Positions 1 through 5,169 of a stretch of 6,218 bases of DNA are shown piece by piece (position 1 is the first letter of the stretch; the number at the start of each line of letters is the position of its first letter). Position numbers and translations under genes: made by a program. A model generated the notes under the pieces. It saw nothing but the letters and a program-made list of their open reading frames with translations, was not told where the DNA came from and made no database searches. Source of the DNA: Rhizobiales bacterium UBA697 (GTDB lineage Bacteria; Pseudomonadota; Alphaproteobacteria; Rhizobiales; Ancalomicrobiaceae); NCBI GenBank assembly GCA_002298965.1, contig DBMN01000321.1, positions 1 through 6,218 of the forward strand, given 5' to 3'.

Positions 1-227
1 TCGAAGAAGTCGCCGACGGTGACGACGTCGGCGGCGACCGAGACGGAGGCGCGCAGCGCCGAGGTCTCGCCCGACTGGGCCGGGGCGGGGGCGATGACGG
101 CGAGCAGCACCGAGGCGAGGATCGCGAGGCCGGCGGCGCCGAGGAGCGAGCGCACGAGGCGCTCGCCGGCTTCGCCGGTGAAGGTCACCAGACCGGGACG
201 GGGGCGACGGAGAGAGTCGTATTTCAT
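1..227 (-). CDS. flgA: Flagellar P-ring assembly chaperone FlgA, 5' part only
   Basis: FlgA is the periplasmic chaperone that helps FlgI polymerise into the P ring around the rod. Only the first 75 codons are here; the gene runs off the left edge. The translation begins MKYDSLRRPRPG, has a hydrophobic stretch at about residues 24-46, and a plausible signal-peptidase site after APA (residue 50). The mature part opens with LRASVSVAADVVTVGDFF, the start expected of an alphaproteobacterial FlgA (the VxVGDFF motif). The start is supported by a strong GAGGAGG six bases upstream, which overlaps the TGA of flgG. The n-region of about 23 residues is long for a signal peptide, but I see no better start with a ribosome site. 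The position after flgF-flgG matches the flgFGA(H) order of Caulobacter-type clusters. I call it from that context plus the short N-terminus, so the name is likely but rests on limited sequence. Confidence 0.85.
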   Translation of the reverse strand, partial: MKYDSLRRPRPGLVTFTGEAGERLVRSLLGAAGLAILASVLLAVIAPAPAQSGETSALRASVSVAADVVTVGDFF

Positions 228-233
228 GGCACG

Positions 234-240
234 CCTCCTC
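234..240 (-). promoter_or_regulatory. Ribosome binding site of flgA, overlapping the flgG stop
   Basis: GAGGAGG on the minus strand lies 6 bases before the flgA ATG, and its first bases are part of the flgG TGA (239-241). The site fixes the flgA start and suggests that ribosomes ending flgG re-initiate on flgA. Confidence 0.8.
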
Positions 241-1024
241 ACTTCGGCGACACGGTCGCCGACATCATCTCGTCGGCGGCGCGGATCACGCGGGAGTTCA
301 TCTCGTAGGCGCGCTGGGCGGCGATCAGATCGGAGATCTCGGTCACCGAGTTGACGTTGCCCTGCTCGAGCTGGTTCTGCAGCAGCGTGCCGAAGCCTTC
401 GTCGCCGGGGTTGCCGGTCTGCGGCGCGCCCGACGAGGCGGTCTCGAGGTAGAGGTTGTTGCCCATCGGCTCGAGGCCGGACTTGTTGATGAAGCGGGCG
501 AGCTGGAACTGGCCGATGGTGGTCGGCGAGGTCGCGTTGCCGACCGTCACCTGCACCGAGCCCTGGGCGTTGACGGTCAGGCCGGTCGAGTTGGACGGGA
601 CCGTGATCTGCGGCTCGATCGGATAGCCGTCGGCCGTGGTGATGCGGCCCTGGCTGTCGATCTCGAAGGAGCCGTCGCGCGAGTAGCTGGTGCGGCCGTC
701 GGGCAGCAGGACGCGGAAGAAGCCCTCGCCCTTGATGGCGACGTCGGTCTCCTTCTCGGTCGAGGACAGCGTGCCCTGCGACATGACGCGCGGCGTGGCG
801 GCGACGCGGACGCCGGAACCGATCTGCACACCGGTCGGCAGGATGTTGCCGTTCTCCGACGTCGCGGTGCCGACCCGGCGCATGTCCTGGTAGAGCAGGT
901 CCTGGAAATCCGCACGCTGGCGCTTGAAGCCGGTGGTGCGCATGTTGGCGATGTTGTTCGAGATGAGCTCGACGTTCAGTTCCTGGGCCGCCATTCCGGA
1001 GGCGGCGATGTGCATGGCCTTCAT
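239..1024 (-). CDS. flgG: Flagellar distal rod protein FlgG
   Basis: FlgG forms the distal rod, the drive shaft that crosses the peptidoglycan and outer membrane and joins the hook. It is exported by the flagellar type III system, so it has no cleaved signal peptide. At 261 residues it has the usual family length (about 260). The N-terminal rod helix carries the signature NNIANMRTTGFK at residues 23-34. The stretch DMRRVGTATSENGNILPTG (about 47-65) is the FlgG-type insert that separates it from FlgF and the hook protein. A second core motif, KGEGFFRV, lies near residue 98. The C-terminal coiled helix is at 230-261, including ISDLIAAQRAYEMNSRVI. GGGGAG lies a few bases before the ATG, immediately after the flgF stop; the intergenic gap is 14 bases. 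It is cotranscribed with flgF and flgA. Confidence 0.97.
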   Translation of the reverse strand: MKAMHIAASGMAAQELNVELISNNIANMRTTGFKRQRADFQDLLYQDMRRVGTATSENGNILPTGVQIGSGVRVAATPRVMSQGTLSSTEKETDVAIKGEGFFRVLLPDGRTSYSRDGSFEIDSQGRITTADGYPIEPQITVPSNSTGLTVNAQGSVQVTVGNATSPTTIGQFQLARFINKSGLEPMGNNLYLETASSGAPQTGNPGDEGFGTLLQNQLEQGNVNSVTEISDLIAAQRAYEMNSRVIRAADEMMSATVSPK

Positions 1025-1038
1025 GACTCGTTCTCCCC

Positions 1039-1773
1039 TCAGGCGACCTGGGCCAGCTTCTCGATGGCGGAGCGACGCTGATCGTCGACCTTGCTCATCC
1101 AGGAGCTGACGGACTCGTAGGAGCGACCGACCTCGATCAGGCGGGCGATCTGCTCCACGGCGCGGACGTTGGACTTTTCGATCTGGCCCTGGACCAGACG
1201 GGGGAACTGCGTGGGCTGGGGGTCGTTGCCGGAGAAGAGGGTCTCGCCGACCTTCTTCAGCGAGCCGGTCTCGGCGAAGTCGACGACACGCAGCTTGCCG
1301 CGCACGCCCTGGGACGTGGAGATCGTGCCGTCGGCGGCCACGGTCAGGCTGGTCTCGGACGCCTGGAGCACCAGCGGGCCGCCCTCGGTCAGGACCGGGT
1401 TGCCGTCGCGGGTGACGAGCGTGCCGTCGGGCGACAGCGCGAAGGAGCCGTTGCGGGTGTAGCGCTCGCCCTGCGGCGTCTGGATGGCGAAGAAGCCCTT
1501 GCCCTCGATCGCCACGTCGAGATCGTTGCCGGTCTGGAGCATCTGACCGGGGCGGAAGTCGTAGCGATTGGCGTCGTCGAGGACGAAGCTGACCGGGCGA
1601 TCCGAGCGCTTGAATTCGAGATCGGCGGCCGGCGGCATCTTCTGTTCCTTGAACATCAGAGCCTGGGCCTTGAAGCCGTTCGTCTCCACGTTGGCGACGT
1701 TGTTGGCGATCATGTCGAGCTCGCGTCGCAGGACGAGTTGTCGCGACAGGCCGACGAGTTGCGCGTTTTCCAT
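1039..1773 (-). CDS. flgF: Flagellar proximal rod protein FlgF
   Basis: FlgF is one of the proximal rod subunits below FlgG, exported through the flagellar type III gate. The 244-residue product starts MENAQLVGLSRQLVLRREL, has the rod signature ANNVANVETNGFK at residues 23-35 and the core motif IEGKGFFAIQTPQGERYTRN in the middle, and ends in the paired C-terminal helix (EKSNVRAVEQIARLIEVGRS, then YESV). The reading frame is open upstream to a GTG at 1848. I reject that start because it lies inside the sigma-54 -24 element, and the extra 25 residues (MARGLRNFSRSRRLG...) look nothing like a rod N-terminus. The ATG at 1773 has GGGGAG eight bases upstream. It is the first gene of the flgF-flgG-flgA operon, whose likely start point is about 48 bases upstream. 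Confidence 0.96.
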   Translation of the reverse strand: MENAQLVGLSRQLVLRRELDMIANNVANVETNGFKAQALMFKEQKMPPAADLEFKRSDRPVSFVLDDANRYDFRPGQMLQTGNDLDVAIEGKGFFAIQTPQGERYTRNGSFALSPDGTLVTRDGNPVLTEGGPLVLQASETSLTVAADGTISTSQGVRGKLRVVDFAETGSLKKVGETLFSGNDPQPTQFPRLVQGQIEKSNVRAVEQIARLIEVGRSYESVSSWMSKVDDQRRSAIEKLAQVA

Positions 1774-1778
1774 TTCCA

Positions 1779-1810
1779 CTGCTCCCCAGCGATCACGCCT
1801 GCTCCCCAGC
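1779..1810 (-). repeat. Two exact 12-bp direct repeats in the flgF leader, 20-bp period
   Basis: The minus strand reads GCTGGGGAGCAG at 1810-1799 and again at 1790-1779, separated by 8 bases. Each copy contains a GGGGAG Shine-Dalgarno core, so the flgF leader carries a duplicated ribosome-binding element. Both copies would lie in the transcript if it starts near 1821. The downstream copy serves flgF; the role of the upstream copy is unknown. Confidence 0.8.
1782..1787 (-). promoter_or_regulatory. Ribosome binding site that sets the flgF start
   Basis: GGGGAG on the minus strand, eight bases before the ATG at 1773. It decides in favour of the shorter, family-typical FlgF. It lies inside the downstream copy of the 12-bp direct repeat at 1779-1810. 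Confidence 0.75.
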
Positions 1811-1831
1811 CGGCGCGATCGAGAGAAGTTT

Positions 1832-1847
1832 CGCAAACCCCGTGCCA
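1832..1847 (-). promoter_or_regulatory. Sigma-54 (-24/-12) promoter for flgF-flgG-flgA
   Basis: The minus strand reads TGGCACGGGGTTTGCG. This matches the RpoN consensus TGGCAC-N5-TTGCW at every position but the last, with the required GG-N10-GC spacing (GG at 1846-1845, GC at 1834-1833). Transcription would start near 1821, leaving a leader of about 48 bases before the flgF ATG. In Caulobacter, rod and hook genes of this tier use RpoN with the activator FlbD; that the same activator works here is inference. No alternative sigma-70-like promoter stands out for flgF. Confidence 0.85.
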
Positions 1848-1848
1848 C

Positions 1849-1867
1849 ATGGTTAACTATCGAAAAA
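1849..1867 (-). promoter_or_regulatory. CtrA-type half-site TTAACCAT next to the sigma-54 promoter
   Basis: The minus strand reads TTTTTCGATAGTTAACCAT. The right half TTAACCAT (1856-1849) is the canonical CtrA half-site. The left half is TTTT instead of TTAA, at the correct 7-base spacing. The site ends one base before the TGGCAC of the sigma-54 promoter, so a bound protein would compete with, or touch, RpoN polymerase. Occupancy by CtrA is inference. Confidence 0.5.
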
Positions 1868-1904
1868 TCAATGACTTGCCGAAAACGACCCGGTGCGGAC
1901 GATG

Positions 1905-1940
1905 GGCAGGAACTGCCGGGTGGTCGGTTTGGACCGGCAG
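1905..1940. promoter_or_regulatory. Inverted-repeat cluster, candidate activator (enhancer) site
   Basis: Three nested or overlapping dyads lie together: GGCAG-GAA-CTGCC (1905-1917), CTGCCGG (1913-1919) paired with CCGGCAG (1934-1940), and CGGT-TTGG-ACCG (1925-1936). They sit about 85-120 bases upstream of the predicted sigma-54 start site, the usual distance for an RpoN activator site. FlbD or a relative is the natural candidate given the gene set, but I cannot match a protein to the motif from sequence alone. Confidence 0.45.
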
Positions 1941-1941
1941 G

Positions 1942-1967
1942 GTTTACCGGCGTTTACCTCTGTTACC
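1942..1967 (+). repeat. Three GTT(T)ACC elements at 10-bp steps
   Basis: GTTTACC at 1942-1948, GTTTACC at 1952-1958 and GTTACC at 1962-1967 begin exactly 10 bases apart, so they face the same side of the helix. They resemble the GTTAACC core of the two CtrA-like sites nearby, but the 10-base step differs from the 11-base step of a CtrA box. This looks like a binding array for a regulator between the two divergent promoters. The regulator is unknown. Confidence 0.45.
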
Positions 1968-1979
1968 GAAAGGTTGAGA

Positions 1980-2018
1980 TTCACCAGTCGTTAACCATTC
2001 CCTCCTTAGATCTAGAGA
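1980..2018 (+). promoter_or_regulatory. CtrA-type promoter for fliL-fliM and downstream genes
   Basis: TTCACCAGTCGTTAACCAT at 1980-1998 fits TTAA-N7-TTAACCAT with one mismatch. The right half can double as the -35. After a 13-base spacer, TCTAGAGA at 2011-2018 partly fits the alphaproteobacterial -10 GCTANAWC. It overlaps an 8-bp palindrome, TAGATCTA (2007-2014). Two GANTC sites, the target of the cell-cycle methylase CcrM, lie at 1978-1982 (overlapping the box) and 2024-2028. The fliL ATG follows at 2050 with AGGGGAG in front. In Caulobacter, fliL-fliM is a CtrA-activated early flagellar operon, which supports the call; the exact start site is inferred. Confidence 0.7.
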
Positions 2019-2049
2019 ACACGGACTCGCGTTCGATCAGGGGAGATCG

Positions 2050-2562
2050 ATGGCCAAGAAGCCCGCCGAAAAGACCGAAGCCGAACCCGGTGCCGAAGGC
2101 GCCGAGGGCGAGGCTGCGGGCGGCAAGAAGAAGCTCTTCATCATGATCGGCGCGGGCGTGGCCCTGCTCGCCGTTCTCGGTGGTGCGGCCTTCTTCTTCC
2201 TCGGCTCGAAGCCGAAGCCGGCGGACGCCGGGCACGACGCCCACGCCCCGGCGAAGACCGTGATGTACGTCGATCTGCCCGACATGACCGTGAACCTCTC
2301 GGCCGTCGACGGGCGGGCGACGTATCTGAAGGTGAAGGTGGCGCTCGAAGTCTCCGACAAGGCGACGGTCGAGAAGATCACGCCGGTGCTGCCGCGCGTG
2401 CTCGACGCCTTCCAGATCTATCTGCGCGAGCTGCGCGTCTCCGATCTCGACGGGTCGGCGGGGCTCTACCGCGTCAAGGAAGAGCTGCAGCGGCGGATCA
2501 ACACCGCGATCGCGCCGGCGCGCATCGATGCGGTGTTGTTCAAGGAAATTCTGGTTCAGTGA
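2050..2562 (+). CDS. fliL: Flagellar basal body-associated protein FliL
   Basis: FliL is a single-pass inner-membrane protein that rings the stator units and supports torque and stator stability. The 170-residue product has a charged, Ala/Glu-rich cytoplasmic tail (1-28), one transmembrane helix (about 29-51, LFIMIGAGVALLAVLGG then AAFFFLG), and a periplasmic FliL domain from about 70 to the end. That domain shows the family pattern: a short strand YVDLPDMTVNL, then LKVKVALEV, a helix with VLPRVLDAFQIYLRELR, and the C-terminal strand VLFKEILVQ. Length and layout are normal. AGGGGAG at 2039-2045 fixes the ATG. fliM begins 9 bases after its stop. It is the first gene of the rightward unit and probably depends on the CtrA-type promoter upstream. 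Confidence 0.96.
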   Translation: MAKKPAEKTEAEPGAEGAEGEAAGGKKKLFIMIGAGVALLAVLGGAAFFFLGSKPKPADAGHDAHAPAKTVMYVDLPDMTVNLSAVDGRATYLKVKVALEVSDKATVEKITPVLPRVLDAFQIYLRELRVSDLDGSAGLYRVKEELQRRINTAIAPARIDAVLFKEILVQ

Positions 2563-2571
2563 GGCGTTCGC

Positions 2572-3801
2572 ATGGCCGGTGAAGCCGAAGACCTCGAAGA
2601 TCTGGATGCGGCCTGGGGCGCGGCGCTCTCGGAGCAGAAGGGCACGTCCGACGGGGAAGACGACGACCTCGCGGCAGACTGGGGCGCGGCCCTGGCCGAG
2701 CAGGGCGTCGAGGGCTCCGACGAGCTCGCCGCCCAGATGGCCGGCTTCGACGACGCCGACTTCGACCTCGACAGCGCCACCCGCGGCGGCGACCGCATCC
2801 TGAACCAGGAGGAAATCGACAACCTCCTCGGTTTCGACGTCGACGAGCAGTTCACCAACGATCAGTCCGGCATCCGCGCGCTGATCAACTCGGCCATGGT
2901 CTCCTACGAGCGTCTGCCGATGCTCGAGATCGTGTTCGACCGCCTGGTGCGCCTGACCACGACGTCGCTTCGCAACTTCACCTCCGACAACGTCGAAGTC
3001 TCGCTCGACAGCATCACCTCGGTGCGTTTCGGCGACTATCTGAACTCGATCCCGCTGCCGGCGATCCTCGGCGTCTTCAAGGCCGAGGAATGGGACAACT
3101 TCGGTCTGGTGACGGTCGATTCGAGCCTGATCTACTCGATCATCGACGTGCTGCTCGGCGGCGGTCGCGGCACCACGCCGATCCGCGTCGAGGGCCGGCC
3201 CTACACGACGATCGAGACCAACCTCGTGCGCCGCATGATCGAGGTGGTGCTGGCGGATGCCGAACAGGCCTTCGCGCCGCTGTCGCGTGTCAGCTTCAAC
3301 CTCGAGCGTCTCGAGAACAATCCGCGCTTCGCGGCGGTGTCGCGGCCGGCCAATGCCGCGATCCTCGCAGAGTTCCGGATCGACATGGAAGATCGCGGCG
3401 GCAAGATCGAAATCCTCATACCCTACGCGACGCTGGAGCCGATTCGTGACCTTCTGCTCCAGATGTTCGTGGGCGAGAAGTTCGGTCGCGACCCGATCTG
3501 GGAAGGGCATCTGGCGACCGAGATCCATGCCGCCGAGATCGCCGTCGACGCGGTTCTGTTCGAGCGCGAGATGTCGCTCGGCCAGGTGCTCGACCTGCAG
3601 ATCGGGCAGACGCTGGTCTTCGACGTCGGTCCGCGCGACCCCGTCACGCTCAAGTGCGGTCCGGTGTCCCTCACCGAGGGGCGCATGGGGCGTTCGGGCG
3701 AGAATATTTCGATCATGGTCGACCGCAATCTGCGGCGGCCGAGGATGACGCTCGCGGCCTTCGAGAAGGCGGCGACGAAGAAGGAGATGCAGGCGCCATG
3801 A
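2572..3801 (+). CDS. fliM: Flagellar motor switch protein FliM, with long acidic N-terminal extension
   Basis: FliM links the MS ring (through FliG) to FliN in the cytoplasmic C ring and binds phosphorylated CheY. The 409 residues exceed the usual 330 or so because the CheY-binding motif, normally at the very N-terminus, lies here at 77-86 (LNQEEIDNLL). The first 70 residues are Asp/Glu-rich and hold two copies of a similar motif, AAWGAALSEQ (13-22) and ADWGAALAEQ (35-44). The middle CheC-like domain follows (about 100-310, with LLGGGRG at 194-200). The C-terminal SpoA (FliM/FliN) domain is at about 320-400, with LKCGPVSLTEGRMGRSGENI. The start is supported by GAGG seven bases upstream and the 9-base gap after fliL. 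An internal ATG at 2737 would remove most of the extension but has no ribosome site. The next gene overlaps by 4 bases. Confidence 0.96.
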   Translation: MAGEAEDLEDLDAAWGAALSEQKGTSDGEDDDLAADWGAALAEQGVEGSDELAAQMAGFDDADFDLDSATRGGDRILNQEEIDNLLGFDVDEQFTNDQSGIRALINSAMVSYERLPMLEIVFDRLVRLTTTSLRNFTSDNVEVSLDSITSVRFGDYLNSIPLPAILGVFKAEEWDNFGLVTVDSSLIYSIIDVLLGGGRGTTPIRVEGRPYTTIETNLVRRMIEVVLADAEQAFAPLSRVSFNLERLENNPRFAAVSRPANAAILAEFRIDMEDRGGKIEILIPYATLEPIRDLLLQMFVGEKFGRDPIWEGHLATEIHAAEIAVDAVLFEREMSLGQVLDLQIGQTLVFDVGPRDPVTLKCGPVSLTEGRMGRSGENISIMVDRNLRRPRMTLAAFEKAATKKEMQAP

Positions 3802-4304
3802 CGACCCACTGGATCGATCTCGCCGTCGAAGGGCTGGTGGCCGTTCTCCTGATCACCACGATCGCCTACTGCATGGTGCTCGATCGTCGGCTGAAGCGGC
3901 TGCGTGCCGACGAGGCCAATCTCAGGGCCACCATCTCCGAACTGCTGACCGCCACCGAGATCGCCGAACGGGCCATCGTCGGCCTCAAGGAGACGGCTGC
4001 GGACTGCGACAAGTCGCTGGCGCAGCGCCTGCGCGAGGCCGAGTTCTTCTCCCAGGAGATCGGCCGCGAGCTGGGCGAGGGCGAGAAGCTGCTCAACCGC
4101 ATCATCCGCATCACCGAGGCCGCCCGCGGCGCCGCCGAGGCCGTGCCGGCCGCGGTCGTCGAGCCGACCCGCCCGGTGATCCAGCCGCGCACCAATCCGT
4201 CGGCGACGCCGGAGCAGACGACCCGCCTCGGCGATCTGCGCGCCCGTGCCGACGAGGCCTCCGAACGCCTCGGCCGTCTGAGGGCGAGAGGGGTTGCCGC
4301 ATGA
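3798..4304 (+). CDS. DUF6468-type flagellar-cluster membrane protein with coiled coil
   Basis: This small inner-membrane protein has no established function. The 168 residues begin MTTHWIDLAVEGL, with one transmembrane helix at about 8-28 (VAVLLITTIAYCMVL). A basic stop-transfer patch follows (DRRLKRLR), then a long charged helix, probably coiled coil, to about residue 112. A Pro/Thr-rich linker leads to a short C-terminal helix (RLGDLRARADEASERLGRLR). From memory of alphaproteobacterial genomes, proteins of this shape directly after fliM are labelled DUF6468. The ATG overlaps the fliM stop as ATGA; AGGAG lies 11 bases upstream, a little far, so translational coupling probably helps. A longer frame from an ATG at 3654 lies inside fliM and is not the start. 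The place between fliM and a MotE-like gene suggests a motor or stator accessory role, which is inference. Confidence 0.8.
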   Translation: MTTHWIDLAVEGLVAVLLITTIAYCMVLDRRLKRLRADEANLRATISELLTATEIAERAIVGLKETAADCDKSLAQRLREAEFFSQEIGRELGEGEKLLNRIIRITEAARGAAEAVPAAVVEPTRPVIQPRTNPSATPEQTTRLGDLRARADEASERLGRLRARGVAA

Positions 4305-5068
4305 TGCGCATCCGACTGCTTCCGCTCGTCGTCTCCGCCGCTCTCGTGCTGCTCGGCCTCAAGGTCGTGCAGTTCGGGCTGGGCGAGCGCGACGCGCGCG
4401 AAGTGGTCGCGCGGGAAGTGGTCAAGGTCGATCCCGCCACCGGGCGCGAGGTCGACATGATCGCCACCGGCTCGTCGGGCGGCGGCGAGGAGAAGAAGGC
4501 GGAAGAGGGCCACGGCGCGCCCGCCGCCGCGGACGGCCACGGCGTCACGCCGTCGAAGGTCGACACCAAGGTCTCGGGCGACAAGCCGAGCGAGGCCAAG
4601 CCCGTTCCGGGTCAGGAACTCCTCTCCGAGATCGAGATCCTGCAGAAGCTCGCCGAGCGCCGCAAGCTGCTCGAGGAGCGCGAGCGCCAGCTGCAGATGC
4701 GCGAGGACCTGCTGCAGGCCTCCGAAGGCCGCATCTCCAAGCGCATCGACGAGCTCAAGGGGCTCGAGGATCAGATCGGCACCGCCGAGAAGACCAAGGA
4801 AGACTCCAAGAAGCAGGAACTGGCCGACCTCGTGAAGATGTACGAGGCGATGAAGGCCAAGGACGCGGCGCGCGTCTTCGACAAGCTCGACATCACGCTG
4901 CTGGGCGAGATCGCCCGCCAGATGAACCCGAAGAAGCTCGGCGACGTCGTCGCCAAGATGGCGCCGGAACAGGCCGAGAAGCTGACCGTCGAGCTCGCCA
5001 ACCGCCGCCCGAAGGAACAGGTGCGGCCGACCCAGTCCGAACTTCCCAAGATCCAGGGCCGCAGCTGA
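4301..5068 (+). CDS. MotE-like flagellar protein (signal anchor, coiled coil, MgtE_N-like domain)
   Basis: The protein resembles MotE, which in Sinorhizobium is a periplasmic chaperone for the motility protein MotC. The 255 residues have an N-terminal signal or anchor (about 5-24), a low-complexity Gly/Ala/Lys/His linker (about 55-105), a strong coiled coil (about 107-177, with LLEERERQLQMREDLL), and a C-terminal MgtE_N-like helical domain (about 178-236). That domain has the repeated pattern YEAMKAKDAARVFDKLD ... LLGEIARQMNPKKLGDVVAKM ending in APEQAEKL. The start is ATGATG; the first ATG overlaps the DUF6468 stop and has GAGAGGGG 7 bases upstream, while the second would shorten the protein by one residue. 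I give no symbol because no motC is visible and similarity to MotE may be at domain level only. Whether it is cleaved or stays anchored cannot be told from the sequence. Confidence 0.85.
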   Translation: MMRIRLLPLVVSAALVLLGLKVVQFGLGERDAREVVAREVVKVDPATGREVDMIATGSSGGGEEKKAEEGHGAPAAADGHGVTPSKVDTKVSGDKPSEAKPVPGQELLSEIEILQKLAERRKLLEERERQLQMREDLLQASEGRISKRIDELKGLEDQIGTAEKTKEDSKKQELADLVKMYEAMKAKDAARVFDKLDITLLGEIARQMNPKKLGDVVAKMAPEQAEKLTVELANRRPKEQVRPTQSELPKIQGRS

Positions 5069-5104
5069 GCCATCGGCGGCGCGCGGCGCGGGCGGGACGG
5101 CGAC

Positions 5105-5119
5105 TTAACTCGGCGTTCA
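5105..5119 (+). promoter_or_regulatory. Candidate CtrA box upstream of the exported repeat protein
   Basis: TTAACTCGGCGTTCA fits TTAA-N7-TTAA with one mismatch and mirrors the mismatch in the fliL box. It lies in the 101-bp gap after the MotE-like gene, 50 bases before the GTG at 5170. No good -10 follows, so this may be a secondary site or chance. The rest of the gap is GC-rich and shows no hairpin followed by a T run, so read-through from the fliL unit remains possible. Confidence 0.4.
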
Positions 5120-5169
5120 CCGCGTTCTCTTAGGGTCGGAGGTCGAAGTCTCCCACCGGGTCGTCGGCC

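Noticed and set aside
1774..1848. Upstream GTG start for flgF giving 25 extra residues
   Set aside because: The GTG lies within the -24 element of the sigma-54 promoter, upstream of the predicted transcript, and the extension does not match rod protein N-termini.
2737..2739. Internal ATG as an alternative fliM start
   Set aside because: No Shine-Dalgarno precedes it, while the ATG at 2572 has GAGG and sits 9 bases after fliL; the extension uses the same codon pattern as the rest of the gene.
1981..3528. 515-codon open frame on the minus strand across fliL and fliM
   Set aside because: It is antisense to two well-identified genes, rich in Arg, His, Glu and Val from GC-biased third positions, and resembles no family. 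High-GC coding DNA often leaves such frames open.
5069..5100. Possible terminator after the MotE-like gene
   Set aside because: The stretch is very GC-rich with short GGC/GCG self-complementarity, but there is no clean stem and no T run after it.
4294..5133. 279-codon plus-strand frame overlapping the MotE-like gene
   Set aside because: The product is almost wholly Arg, Ala and Gly, typical of a frame shadow; the MotE-like frame has clear domains and a good ribosome site.
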